NCBI RefSeq assembly: GCF_028993635.1
Contig: NZ_CP118631.1
Coordinates: 682,001-746,000, forward strand
Source: Mucilaginibacter sp. SJ
GTDB taxonomy: Bacteria > Bacteroidota > Bacteroidia > Sphingobacteriales > Sphingobacteriaceae
Direction of reading: 5' to 3'
Length of the DNA: 64,000 bases
The notes beneath the pieces were generated by a model. It searched no databases, was not told the origin of the DNA, and saw only the letters and a list, made by a program, of their open reading frames with translations. Numbering within the stretch: position 1 is the first letter of the stretch; every line of letters starts with the position of its first letter. This document shows, one piece after another, positions 25,816-34,292 of the stretch. The translations under genes were made by a program, and so were the position numbers.

Positions 25816-27141
25816 CTAATTATGAAAACCTAACACACGCTTGAGATTAAATAGATCTATTTTAAACCATTCTTTGTCTCGGGAAATCAATTGTTTTATT
25901 TTGTCCTCGGGTACAGCGACTGCCCGCCAAAGGTGATAACGAATGATCGTCGCCATCAGCTGGTTAACGCCGATCATATCATGCTCGTTGATGCTGAGGT
26001 CAAATTTGATGGTTTTGCTCAGATGCTGGTAAAGGTCGCGCTGGTCTCCTATGATCTCGAACAATTTTGCGATAAAATCTTCTCCAAATGTCGTAAAGAA
26101 TACGCTTTCCAAATGATTATCAAGGGCGTTCCTAAGTTTTCGATTCATCTCGCCTTTGTATACATTTTTAAGGGAGGCCGTTGGAAATGCATCAAGTCCC
26201 TGGATGATCGCACATAAATTCTTAAAACGATCTTCTATGGAGCTTGTCCGGCTGTTTAATTCATTAAAGAATAATTTTGATATTAATCGCTGCTTGATGC
26301 TGAACGCGTGCCAGTTTTGATAAAGGTCCGGCAGTACATTTAATAGATCTTCCATTCGGAATAATGGCGGTATGCCTGCATGACGGGGCACCCTGATATT
26401 CCTGACGGTTTCAGTTTGAAAGTAAAAGTAAGGTAAGGCCTCGTTTGAATCAGGTAGTTCGTCAATGGGATGATCAAAAAGGATGAGTCCAGTAATATCC
26501 TGCCGCATGCTGAAGATCAATTGGAAAAACCATCCAATTTCCCGAGCCTGACGATTGATGTTTATCAAATCTGTAGCTTTTTCGCTTTGGATGGTAATAA
26601 AAGGTTCATAAGTGACGGAAAACTTAATCTTTTTAGAAGGTTTGTGCGACAAACCGTATGGATTATGCAGGGTGATTTTCAGTTGATCTTCTGATAATAG
26701 GTCTACCTTCTCAAAATAATGTTTGATTGTTAATTTCTTGACATTTTTAGGGTTTATATCGACGTCGACGTAAATACCGATCTCCGATAATTGTTCGTAG
26801 ATCACGTTGGCCTGCCTGAAATTAGCGAGTGCAATATCATTGCGCTCATAAGAAACGATCAAGGATGTTGCGGTTAGTTCTTGGCGCGAAAAATTACTCC
26901 AATAATAATTGTTGGAAGTTTGAATCGCGTCTGAGGCTTTAAATTTCCAGATACCCCGATCGGTGGAAATAATTCCGGTGAAATCGAAGGGTTCCCGGTG
27001 ACCCCGCGTTTGAAAATGATCTCCGGTGATGATGTTAAAAGCAAAGTCGTTGTCTTTGAAGGTCAGTGTGCAGGGAATCTCTTTTCCCTCTTCGTGGATG
27101 GTACCGGTATAACTTTTTGAGAAATCAAAAACTGGTTTCAT
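25816..27141 (-). CDS. ApeA-like HEPN protein, predicted anti-phage RNase
   Basis: The 441-residue protein begins with a beta-rich domain of about 220 residues (MKPVFDFSKSYTGTI) that resembles the ApeA N-terminal domain, followed by a helical C-terminal HEPN domain. RDLYQH at 368-373 fits the R-x4-H ribonuclease motif. ApeA is known as a single-gene abortive-infection system. The gene is alone on its transcript, 244 bases upstream of the AAA gene on the same strand. I assign it by overall layout and by the motif, not by alignment. Confidence 0.72.
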   Translation of the reverse strand: MKPVFDFSKSYTGTIHEEGKEIPCTLTFKDNDFAFNIITGDHFQTRGHREPFDFTGIISTDRGIWKFKASDAIQTSNNYYWSNFSRQELTATSLIVSYERNDIALANFRQANVIYEQLSEIGIYVDVDINPKNVKKLTIKHYFEKVDLLSEDQLKITLHNPYGLSHKPSKKIKFSVTYEPFITIQSEKATDLININRQAREIGWFFQLIFSMRQDITGLILFDHPIDELPDSNEALPYFYFQTETVRNIRVPRHAGIPPLFRMEDLLNVLPDLYQNWHAFSIKQRLISKLFFNELNSRTSSIEDRFKNLCAIIQGLDAFPTASLKNVYKGEMNRKLRNALDNHLESVFFTTFGEDFIAKLFEIIGDQRDLYQHLSKTIKFDLSINEHDMIGVNQLMATIIRYHLWRAVAVPEDKIKQLISRDKEWFKIDLFNLKRVLGFHN

Positions 27142-27220
27142 GGTGCAGCGTTAATTTTTTTTTTGCCTTATGGTTTGATCATTAAGGTTTTACATGTCTA
27201 TCGTGGCTAACGAACTGGCA

Positions 27221-27394
27221 GCTTAGCCGATGCGCTGCATTTTGCGCGCTCTCGCGCACTCTATTCCGCTTATTCGCTAAGCGCTACTTTCGCAACAGCC
27301 TATATTTTGGGCTTCGGCTCGCCGTCCGAAAATCCCTGCCACGCTGTCGCCGGGCAGAAATTTTCCGCGCAGTGCCCAAAACACAGGCAGTTGC
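27221..27394. repeat. Multi-hairpin intergenic element, copy 2
   Basis: The left part is enclosed by GCTTAGC (27221-27227) and GCTAAGC (27276-27282) and contains TGCGCG-CTCT-CGCGCA. The right part, 27292-27394, is a long nested hairpin. Outer 20-base arms at 27293-27312 and 27374-27393 have 3 mismatches, and inner 13-base arms at 27328-27340 and 27353-27365 have 2. On the minus strand the left part shares GAGTGCGCGAG with the element at 15864-16051. Confidence 0.7.
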
Positions 27395-27529
27395 TTTAGG
27401 GAGCGACCCGGATTTGATAAGTATTTCATTGAATAAATCGAGGTATCTCCATTTTCTTTAGCGTATTTAGTAGAGTAACTCAAAACCATTGCTAAGAACA
27501 ATGGGTTCGAATTTTTGATTATCACTTGA

Positions 27530-28333
27530 TCAGCGTTTATATTTCCAGAGGATCGATTTGGGTAGGGGGTATTTGTAGCTCTTCATTTCAAAACGTTTGG
27601 GGGAGTACCAACGTTCGAGGTCTTCAGGGTAAATCTCGTCGATGAGGTTTTTGATCTCGAACGTGCTCCGTAATTTTTTACCTTCAAAATAAACCATCCC
27701 GCCTTGGTTTTTATCGTAAAACTCCGTGCTGTCTCCATACGCGGCACCAAACGCGGCCACAGTAAAGGCTTTCTCGCGCCGGTGCCAGAAAAGGAGCTTT
27801 TTGTTATTCATGAAGTAAAGCAATTTCTCATGTTCCTTCATTTTGAAACGATCTTCATGTAGACGGACATTTTCATAGGGCAGTACCCAAATGACACCGA
27901 CATTGGCATCAAAGTAGGTTTCCGTGTCTATAATGATCTTCCTTACGTCTGTCGGATCCACCAGTATTTCTATCGCGATATTATGCCTTTTACCATGAAT
28001 AAAAACATCGGGGCGGCAACCTATCACACCAGTGTATTCCAGGTCCACCTGCCGTCCTGTCCCGGCATAACGCTTGGACAACGTATCATAAATAGACATT
28101 TTGTATAGTACCTTTTCCCCTGATTCATGCTGAGCGTAGCTGCACACGCTCTCCGGAGTATGCGCGAAATGCGCGATCCTCACCATCCCGTTTTTCAAGT
28201 ACATGGCCGCTCCGCAAGCTGTACATTGAAATTGCCGGCCCTCCAGCTTCGCATATTCCCAGGCAAATACCTTTTGGTTGGTACCTTTTAAAAAAGCAGA
28301 TTGCATATTGATACCTAATATATAATATTTCAT
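27530..28333 (-). CDS. CoiA-like competence/nuclease protein
   Basis: The 267-residue protein has an N-terminal part with FQCTACGAAMYLKNG and RIAHFAHTPES, a Cys-containing zinc-like knuckle and the HFAH block that mark CoiA proteins. The nuclease-like core reads CRPDVFIHGKRHNIAIEILV, with the Asp and Glu of a PD-(D/E)XK fold. CoiA was first linked to recombination during transformation, but Bacteroidota copies often sit in mobile or defence loci. A second Met at residue 10 (MQSAFLKG) may be the true start. It is divergent from the next gene with fewer than 50 bases between, so the two share a promoter region. Confidence 0.75.
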   Translation of the reverse strand: MKYYILGINMQSAFLKGTNQKVFAWEYAKLEGRQFQCTACGAAMYLKNGMVRIAHFAHTPESVCSYAQHESGEKVLYKMSIYDTLSKRYAGTGRQVDLEYTGVIGCRPDVFIHGKRHNIAIEILVDPTDVRKIIIDTETYFDANVGVIWVLPYENVRLHEDRFKMKEHEKLLYFMNNKKLLFWHRREKAFTVAAFGAAYGDSTEFYDKNQGGMVYFEGKKLRSTFEIKNLIDEIYPEDLERWYSPKRFEMKSYKYPLPKSILWKYKR

Positions 28334-28381
28334 TCAAGTTATAGATATTTGGATACCTATATTTCCTTAACACGCACCGTC

Positions 28382-29155
28382 ATGGCTATACAATTTACTG
28401 CAGATCACTATTTAATGCTGCAATCCAGTTATTTAAAACATTTTCCAGAGCAGTTCCCTTTGGAATTGATCAGTGATTACAGCAGTATTTTACGTTATCA
28501 AAAATATTTAAAGAATTCAAAGCCGGAAAGGCGGTTGTTGTGCATTTTATTGAATACCGTCTTAGAAAAGATCGAGCGGGGGCAACGCTTCCAGAAAATA
28601 TTGATCCTGAAGCTTATTTTGCATCACCTAAAATATGGCGAAACGGATCAGGAAATCAAGATCAAGGTTTTTAAGATCTATCAGGAGCTTATTTTAAATG
28701 AACCAGATGACGTTTGCTGGAAGTTAAGCAATATGCTTAAAAACCGGGAGTTGTTGCCGTATCAAATCGATTGGTTGCTGGATAATATAGCGTTATCTGA
28801 GCATATTTTAAATAGAGTGTTACGTTACCCGGTAAAAAATAAATCGATCTCCCGGTGGGCGGAAACAGCTATTCATAACGAAGAATTGTGGAATAGGCGT
28901 TCGGAGATCATTGGTTGTATCTTAAATTATCGGCCTAAATTCCGACATAAGAATCACCAAAACCTGGTATGGGGGATCTATTATTCTAAATTAACGCACG
29001 AAGAAAAGAAAGTATTGCTGGATAAACATTTCTATGCAGATAATCTAAGCGAACTGTTGAAGATATGTGATCGTCAAAATTACACCGACCTTATCAAAAA
29101 ATGGTTCCAGGAAATCTCGCTACACATGGAAAGCACAACGGACGATGATAACTGA
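28382..29155 (+). CDS. Unknown helical protein coupled to a CD-NTase-like remnant
   Basis: The 257-residue product (ATG at 28382, although a TTG at 28349 is in frame) is almost all helix, with repeated patterns such as ILILKLILHHLKYGETDQE and LPYQIDWLLDNIALSE that look like a HEAT-like superhelix. I do not recognise the family. Its last 11 bases overlap the start of the nucleotidyltransferase-like remnant, which indicates an operon of the two genes. In CBASS-type operons such a partner could be a regulator or an effector scaffold; that role is inference. Confidence 0.6.
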   Translation: MAIQFTADHYLMLQSSYLKHFPEQFPLELISDYSSILRYQKYLKNSKPERRLLCILLNTVLEKIERGQRFQKILILKLILHHLKYGETDQEIKIKVFKIYQELILNEPDDVCWKLSNMLKNRELLPYQIDWLLDNIALSEHILNRVLRYPVKNKSISRWAETAIHNEELWNRRSEIIGCILNYRPKFRHKNHQNLVWGIYYSKLTHEEKKVLLDKHFYADNLSELLKICDRQNYTDLIKKWFQEISLHMESTTDDDN

Positions 29156-29456
29156 ACAAATTTTTGATAAGTTTTTGACATGGTTGCAGCCTTTGAAGAG
29201 CGAGCATGGGAAAGGTGTTTCCCATAAGAGTTCGGTGGAACGGTGCCTGGTGAATCATTGGGCGCGGACGCGTTTATTTGAGACGGGTTCGTTTGGTGGG
29301 TCGTCTAAAGATCATCATCGACAACCCAGTGAATATAAGCGGATAATAATGACCAAGGCCAACACGAAAATGTTGGTGGTCGTTGAAGAATTAACTGCTT
29401 GTGGTCTGTTCATCTGGAGCATGGCGCAAGAAACGAGAATAAATCTGAAATCATAA
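29145..29456 (+). pseudogene. Truncated CD-NTase-like nucleotidyltransferase
   Basis: The frame begins MITEQIFDKFLTWLQPLK at 29145 inside the end of the upstream gene. It reads like the N-terminal helix of SMODS/CD-NTase proteins and reaches LFETGSFGG at residue 46, the GS motif that starts the nucleotidyltransferase active site. Normally a GT-x-I segment and a DxD follow at once. Here the sequence loses all similarity after the GS motif and ends at 103 codons. The join is probably a deletion near 29300. It is thus a dead second-messenger synthase, and the locus may once have been a CBASS-like unit. Confidence 0.55.
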
Positions 29457-30267
29457 TGCGTGCACAGTAATCAGTCAGTGGCTTCGAAGGCGTTCGTGTA
29501 ATAGCTGAAGGTCAGTGGTTGTACCGGTAAATATTTCAGCCTAGTGTTTGGCGGATAAGCCTGTTTGCTGTAGTTCGAATTAGCGTTGTTTGTCGGTAGA
29601 AATCAGGTCGGAAGCGGGCAGGCCCGAAGCCAGCCGCAGGATGTCGATCTGGTCATTGATCTGTTCTTTTTTATGCTCGACCGTGTGATTGGCCGTCAGG
29701 CTGGTCCTGATATTTAACGAGAGAATTTGATCGAGCCAGGTTTCAGCTAAGATCTTAAATAAATCAAAAGCTTCTATGGACGTGATTTTGTGTTGCCAAA
29801 GCAGCAATTTAAAAAACAAGGTCTACCCAGTACTCACCTTACCATACAAATGTATGCCATTGGTAAATAAGTGGAATATGAATGTCTATATGATGCAGTT
29901 GCCAAGGCAGTGATATGAAAATATTTTTTTTCAGTGATATTGAAAGCCTGCATCGTTGACCATAAGGATGGGCGGGAAGAAAGTAAGGGTTTAGTTGATA
30001 ATGACTGCTTATCAAACATTTCGAAAGAATAAAGGATTGAATTTTAAATCTGATTTGTTTCTTGAATCTTCAAATACTAGATAAATGATGATTGTTGAAA
30101 AATCAAGCTCGAACTGAACTTTTTTCGTCCATTATTTAATCCAAGAACAACATGTTATTCCAAAAATACGCGATGCTAATTAACTTAAATCTTTGATTTT
30201 TAATATTATTAAGTACAATAAAATAATTTAACATCAATACGCTTATTTTTGAATAAATCACCTTCCT
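29457..30267. other. Long stretch of decayed sequence before the mobilizable element
   Basis: No intact gene is seen in these 811 bases. On the minus strand, 29580-29819 encodes a protein-like fragment (SIEAFDLFKILAETWLD and ILRLASGLPASDLIS), and the same strand continues after a stop with FELQQTGLSAKH and LQLLHERLRSH to about 29475, as in a gene cut by several stops. I cannot name the family. The last 250 bases are AT-rich and may hold the promoter of the next gene. Confidence 0.4.
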
Positions 30268-31029
30268 ATGAGCATTAATTACTTTAAACCTCGTGACCGT
30301 TTCGATTTTTCAAAGGATACTTTGGATATCGGTAATCCATTACAATGGGACAGGTCACATTTCTTAAAACACTTTTTTAAAAGAGTGTTTACCATTCCCG
30401 AAGATCGCATAGATGAATTTTTTCAGCACCACCTGATCTATTATTTATCTCGACATACCGACGATGCGGAGGAGATCTTCTTTAAATATTTTTGGTCGCT
30501 CATCGAAAGGCAATTAAAAGTGTTACTAAGCAAGGATGTTTACGACAAAAACCATTTGAGGAACGAGCAGGAAATAGCGCGGTTGCAAAAGTTTACAGGA
30601 ATGTTGATCTCGCTTGACCGTTGGAATGTACACAAATCAAATGATGCGGTAATAGCGCAGCAGGAGTCAGAGATATTAGCACTTAAACAAGAGGTAACTA
30701 AATTGAAAGCCGATCTCAGAAAAGCTACAGCGTTTGAAACCGAAGGTTATATCAATATTCCGGAAGGCTACCGAAATGCCGTTTTGCACCTGCATTTGCA
30801 AATGCAGGAACTCAAAACTCCTGAAGGGAAAGAATTGATGTTTTCTCAGACGCAGAGTGTTTGGATGAAAATGATCTGCAAATATTTCCGTGAAGGAGAC
30901 AAGGAGATCAATTACGAAACCATACGCCGTTATTTTCCAGGTGACAAGCGCGATCCGGGAGATAAACACGCCGATATTCCTGCAAAAGCAAAGCTATTTA
31001 CGATCAATACTACGAAAAAGAAGAGTTAG
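30268..31029 (+). CDS. Mobile-element protein of unknown function
   Basis: The 253-residue protein is predicted helical. It has a coiled coil around residues 128-155 (AQQESEILALKQEVTKLKAD) and a C-terminal block YETIRRYFPGDKRDPGDKHADIPAK that recalls the end of RteC-type regulators of Bacteroides conjugative transposons. The resemblance is too short for a firm call. It is the first gene of the mobilizable element and is co-directional with the two HTH genes that follow. Confidence 0.5.
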   Translation: MSINYFKPRDRFDFSKDTLDIGNPLQWDRSHFLKHFFKRVFTIPEDRIDEFFQHHLIYYLSRHTDDAEEIFFKYFWSLIERQLKVLLSKDVYDKNHLRNEQEIARLQKFTGMLISLDRWNVHKSNDAVIAQQESEILALKQEVTKLKADLRKATAFETEGYINIPEGYRNAVLHLHLQMQELKTPEGKELMFSQTQSVWMKMICKYFREGDKEINYETIRRYFPGDKRDPGDKHADIPAKAKLFTINTTKKKS

Positions 31030-31136
31030 CTTTTTCTTTTGCCGGTAAAGTAATTAGCTATTCGCCAATATAGCAGCAATCTGTTAACCAGCTTCTTATA
31101 AGCTTCTGTAGCTTTCTCCAAACATCTCCATTTTAA

Positions 31137-31200
31137 CCATGCAGTTCTGCATGGTCAAGAAATCTATTCTGTATAACACACATTTGTTTCAAAACAAATG
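31137..31200. promoter_or_regulatory. Two palindromes in front of the first excisionase-like gene
   Basis: CCATGCAG-TT-CTGCATGG lies at 31137-31154, and CATTTGTTT-CA-AAACAAATG lies at 31181-31200. Both are perfect. The second ends 2 bases before the ATG at 31203, covering the place of a ribosome-binding site. They are good candidates for operator sites or for an RNA hairpin that limits translation of the HTH gene. Confidence 0.6.
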
Positions 31201-31202
31201 CT

Positions 31203-31472
31203 ATGCAGATAATCGATCACGAAGCTCTTAGCCTGTGCATACGCCAGGCGGTTAGGGCAGAACTACAGGAACATTTTAAAACAGATGGCAGCCAACTGCC
31301 TAACTCGGAAAAACTTTTATCCAAGCAGGAATTTGCCGCCGAACTCGGCGTGTCTCTCGTTACGCTTACTGAATGGATGAAAAAAGGCTTACCCTATTTG
31401 CGCCTGCATAAAAGGGTGTACTTCAGAAAAAGTGAAGTACTTAATGCCATGCAACAAACCATTAACGATTAA
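31203..31472 (+). CDS. Excisionase-like helix-turn-helix protein 1
   Basis: The 89-residue protein has a MerR/Xis-type HTH: KLLSKQEFAAELGVSLVTLTEWMKKG followed by the wing YLRLHKRVYFRKSEVLNAM. Such proteins of Bacteroidota mobile elements help excision and regulate transfer genes. It begins 2 bases after a perfect palindrome, which suggests autoregulation. The next HTH gene follows after 15 bases and has the same domain, so the two may form a heteromeric pair. Confidence 0.8.
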   Translation: MQIIDHEALSLCIRQAVRAELQEHFKTDGSQLPNSEKLLSKQEFAAELGVSLVTLTEWMKKGLPYLRLHKRVYFRKSEVLNAMQQTIND

Positions 31473-31487
31473 AACTAGGAGGAACAG

Positions 31488-31751
31488 ATGAATGTGGAAC
31501 TGATCACTAAAGGGGATTTACTGGAATTTAAAAGCGATTTGTTAAATGAGATCAAAAGGATCATACAGCCGGGGCAAGGCAGTACAAAAAAATGGTTAAA
31601 GAGTGTGGAGGTAAGAAAGCTGTTGGGGATATCGCCCGGTACGCTTCAAAATCTTCGGATCAACGGCACGCTGCGTTTCACTAAAGTAGGTAGCATCATG
31701 TACTACAAGTTGGAAGATATCAACAAGATCCTGGAAGGAGAAGGTAAATGA
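31488..31751 (+). CDS. Excisionase-like helix-turn-helix protein 2
   Basis: The 87-residue protein has an N-terminal helix and then KKWLKSVEVRKLLGISPGTLQNLRINGTL with the wing TKVGSIMYYKLEDINKIL. This is the same HTH type as the gene before it. AGGAGG lies just before the ATG, one of the few strong ribosome-binding sites in the window. Its stop overlaps the start of the next gene as ATGA, so translation is coupled. Confidence 0.8.
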   Translation: MNVELITKGDLLEFKSDLLNEIKRIIQPGQGSTKKWLKSVEVRKLLGISPGTLQNLRINGTLRFTKVGSIMYYKLEDINKILEGEGK

Positions 31752-32056
31752 AGCTGCAAAAGGAAATTGTCAAAGAGCTGGCAGCCTATACCAGCTTGCT
31801 TAAACAGATGGAAAAGGATAACCGCTTGCTGCCAACCCATCTTAGCCTGTTTACCGGTTTGTTTGTTTGCTGGCAGCGAAACGGTTTTATCAGCCCATTT
31901 AGTGTGACCCGGAAAACGCTCATGGCGTTTTCCAAGGTCGCATCTATTGCCACTTATCATAAGTGCATCAGGGAATTGGATGAGTATGGTTACATCCGGT
32001 ATCAGCCGTCCTATCATCCGAAGGAGGGCAGTTTGGTTTACTGGCCGGAAGCATGA
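31748..32056 (+). CDS. Winged-helix regulator or replication-type protein
   Basis: The 102-residue protein starts in the ATGA overlap with the HTH gene. It includes HLSLFTGLFVCWQRNGF and a helix-turn-helix region (SVTRKTLMAFSKVASIATYHKCIRELDEYGYI) followed by a wing RYQPSYHPKEGSLVYW. This is the layout of small wHTH proteins found upstream of mobilization genes in Bacteroidota elements. DNA binding near the transfer origin is likely; its exact role is not known. Confidence 0.62.
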   Translation: MKLQKEIVKELAAYTSLLKQMEKDNRLLPTHLSLFTGLFVCWQRNGFISPFSVTRKTLMAFSKVASIATYHKCIRELDEYGYIRYQPSYHPKEGSLVYWPEA

Positions 32057-32179
32057 GCTGTGGCCTAAAAGGATGCTGTCTAAATTACTGCAAAACTTCG
32101 TTTTGCACCATTGAAATTGCATACGGCGAACGGAATGCAGAACAAATACAGATAGTGGGATATAAGGCGGAGAAATCTA

Positions 32180-32269
32180 CGACCCGAAGGGAGCGAGTTA
32201 ATGTTTTTGCTTCACAAAAACCCGGATACACCCCGCCGGGGTGATCCGGTAACTCGCTCCCGTTGGTCG
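32180..32269 (+). other. Three-way-junction structure, candidate origin of transfer
   Basis: An outer stem joins 32180-32200 to 32250-32269: a perfect 12-base GGGAGCGAGTTA/TAACTCGCTCCC stem, a small internal loop and 5 further pairs. Inside, two hairpins follow without gap. The first is GTTTTTG-CTTCA-CAAAAAC at 32203-32221. The second, at 32222-32249, pairs CCGGAT and CACCCC with GGGGTG and ATCCGG, with one bulged base. The structure lies directly before the MobC-like and relaxase genes, the usual place for oriT. The short open frame 32053-32244 overlaps it and is not counted as a gene. Confidence 0.55.
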
Positions 32270-32299
32270 GTTTAGGAAGAGGTGTTAAGAAAGTATTTT

Positions 32300-32677
32300 A
32301 TGATAGGATCATCTGAAAAAGAGAAAATACAGAAAAAGCGGTTACCCGGCAGGCCGAAGAAAACAGTGAGTAAGAGCGATTTCCTGATGGTTCGGCTAAC
32401 GCCGACGGAACGTGTCCTGATCGATGGGCGCGCTAAAAAGGCCGGGTTGAAAACCAGCGAATGGTTCCGCAGGGCTGCCAAAAGCGCTAAGGTTTTCCCG
32501 CGATTTACTGTCGAGGAAGCCGGTTGGTTCAGGATGCTGGCGGGGCTTGCCAATAACCTTAACCAACTGACACACCTTGCCCATGTGGCGGGGCTTTTTT
32601 CCTTGGCTCTGAAATGCCAGGCTTTGCTTAAACAGATCGAGGAATTATTAAATAAAATCAGCAGCCATGATAGGTAA
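32300..32677 (+). CDS. MobC-like relaxosome accessory protein
   Basis: From the ATG at 32300 (a GTG at 32282 is also possible) the protein has 125 residues. A basic KKRLPGRPKKTVSK start precedes the ribbon-helix-helix DFLMVRLTPTERVLIDGRAKKAGLKTSEWFRRAA. The C-terminal half, with LAGLANNLNQLTHLA, is typical of MobC proteins, which help the relaxase open DNA at oriT. The end overlaps the relaxase start by 11 bases. The position just after the three-way-junction structure supports a relaxosome role. Confidence 0.82.
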   Translation: MIGSSEKEKIQKKRLPGRPKKTVSKSDFLMVRLTPTERVLIDGRAKKAGLKTSEWFRRAAKSAKVFPRFTVEEAGWFRMLAGLANNLNQLTHLAHVAGLFSLALKCQALLKQIEELLNKISSHDR

Positions 32678-33647
32678 ACCAATAACCGGGCGAAGCTTTG
32701 GCGGTTGTGTTCGTTACGTTGTGAATAAACAGGACGCGAAGATTATTGCTGCCGAAGGTGTGCGGATGCAGAACGCAGGAACGATCACCAATGATTTTAA
32801 TCTGCAACGAAAGATGAGGCCGGAATTAGGGAAAGCCGTGGGACACCTGGTTTTAAGCTGGAGTAGGGAAGATTTGTCTAAGTTGAGTGATAGCATTATG
32901 GTTGAGCGGGCAAAAGAATACATGGATAAAGTGGGTATCCGTAATACCCAGTTCGTGGTAGTTCGTCACCACGACAGGGAGAATCCGCATTTACATGTGA
33001 TCTATAACAGGGTAGATAACGACGGTAATACAATTACCGATAAAAACAACTTTGCGAAAAATGTGAAAGCCTGCAAAGAGATCACGCTGAAGTATGGATA
33101 TCATTTGGGGGAAGGCAAAGAGCAGGTGAATAGACAAGCCTTAAAAGGGAACGAGAAAATCAGGTATGAGCTTTTTGATGCCATTAAAGCAGCGCTTAAA
33201 CAATCAGGTGACTGGAAACAACTGGAAGCGAATCTAAAAAAGCTGGGTATTGGTATCGCTTATAAATTTCGTAACGGCAGTAATGAGGTGCAGGGGATCT
33301 CCTTTGAAAAGGGCGATATCAAAATGAAAGGCTCTGCCATTGACAGGAGTTTCAGTTATGCCGGGATTAATACGCAGCTTAACCGGAATCTACAGACGCA
33401 GCAGGAACATGTAGTAAGAAAAGTAGATTCACCTTCATTAGCCGATCAGTTACGGGATGCGATCAGGCAGCGGGGCCAGTCTAATCACTTACACGTTCAA
33501 ACTGGCGGTAAAGGCATAATGGAAACGTTGCTGGAACCACAGTTTGTTGCTGGTCCGCCCGACCCGATGGGAGATGCGGATATAGCTAAAAGGAAAAGAA
33601 AGAAACATGAAGCGGAGCATTCCCAGTCACAAGGGATAAGCAGGTAG
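32667..33647 (+). CDS. Relaxase / mobilization nuclease
   Basis: The 326-residue protein has the relaxase fold of the mobilization nuclease group. RSFGGCVRYVVNK near residue 9 holds a candidate catalytic Tyr, and HHDRENPHLHVIYNRVD near 105-120 gives the metal-binding histidines. AVGHLVLSWSRED and the FAKNVKACKEI helix also fit. It would nick the transferred strand at oriT and stay covalently bound to it. The C-terminal 90 residues are low in predicted structure. No type IV secretion or coupling protein gene is present, so the element depends on a helper. Confidence 0.9.
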   Translation: MIGKPITGRSFGGCVRYVVNKQDAKIIAAEGVRMQNAGTITNDFNLQRKMRPELGKAVGHLVLSWSREDLSKLSDSIMVERAKEYMDKVGIRNTQFVVVRHHDRENPHLHVIYNRVDNDGNTITDKNNFAKNVKACKEITLKYGYHLGEGKEQVNRQALKGNEKIRYELFDAIKAALKQSGDWKQLEANLKKLGIGIAYKFRNGSNEVQGISFEKGDIKMKGSAIDRSFSYAGINTQLNRNLQTQQEHVVRKVDSPSLADQLRDAIRQRGQSNHLHVQTGGKGIMETLLEPQFVAGPPDPMGDADIAKRKRKKHEAEHSQSQGISR

Positions 33648-33689
33648 CATGATTATAAAAAGATTATCAAATTATTAAAACCAAGTATT

Positions 33690-34292
33690 ATGCAACAGGA
33701 AGAACTGGAAGAAAAAGTAACAATGTTGGAAGAACTGATACAGGGGTTCATTCAAAGGATAACCATCGTAGAAACCGAAATGCCGGAATTTTTAAAAGCC
33801 TTTTTACAGCAATACAAAGGAAAATTAGATGGGATAGCAGTCAGGATTGAAACGGCCAATAAACGTTATGATGAAAAGAAAATCGAGCAACAGATCAATG
33901 AATTGAAAGATGTAGTATCACGTGTGCCTAAAATTATCGGTGTCAGAAATAGCCATCATTTCGGGGCTTGGTCAAAAAGCCTGGTTATCGGGGTGGTGGT
34001 AGCTTTTATTGTTACAGCCGGATCATTTGGAACTGCTTTATATTTAAATCATCAAAATGACCGGCTAAACGAGGAAGCTTATAATTTCTGGCTGGTTAGG
34101 GCTATGTATCCAGAAACAGCGGAAACCATTATTACGGGATTGAAGAATGATCCGAATGCTTTTATTGCCAAAGCGGAAAAGGCGATGGAGAAACAACAGG
34201 CAATTGCTGCCGCTAAAGCTATTGCCGATCAGGCAGACAAGGCTCAGAAACAGGCAAGGGACAACCTTAAGAAAGTAAGGTCTGCAAAGTGA
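33690..34292 (+). CDS. Membrane-anchored coiled-coil protein of the mobilization region
   Basis: The 200-residue protein has a coiled coil from residue 1 to about 80, one membrane helix near 106-128 (SLVIGVVVAFIVTAGSFGTALYL) and an Ala/Lys-rich second coiled coil at the C-terminus. Genes of this type often follow the relaxase in Bacteroidota mobilizable elements. It could tether the relaxosome to the membrane (inference). No catalytic motif is visible. Confidence 0.62.
   Translation: MQQEELEEKVTMLEELIQGFIQRITIVETEMPEFLKAFLQQYKGKLDGIAVRIETANKRYDEKKIEQQINELKDVVSRVPKIIGVRNSHHFGAWSKSLVIGVVVAFIVTAGSFGTALYLNHQNDRLNEEAYNFWLVRAMYPETAETIITGLKNDPNAFIAKAEKAMEKQQAIAAAKAIADQADKAQKQARDNLKKVRSAK

Noticed and set aside
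29067..29144. Upstream start of the nucleotidyltransferase-like frame
   Set aside because: The residues before 29145 lie inside the upstream gene and do not fit the family; MITEQIF is the natural start.
32053..32244. Open frame of 63 codons before the mob genes
   Set aside because: It has no family motif and overlaps the three-way-junction structure, whose arms explain the sequence better.
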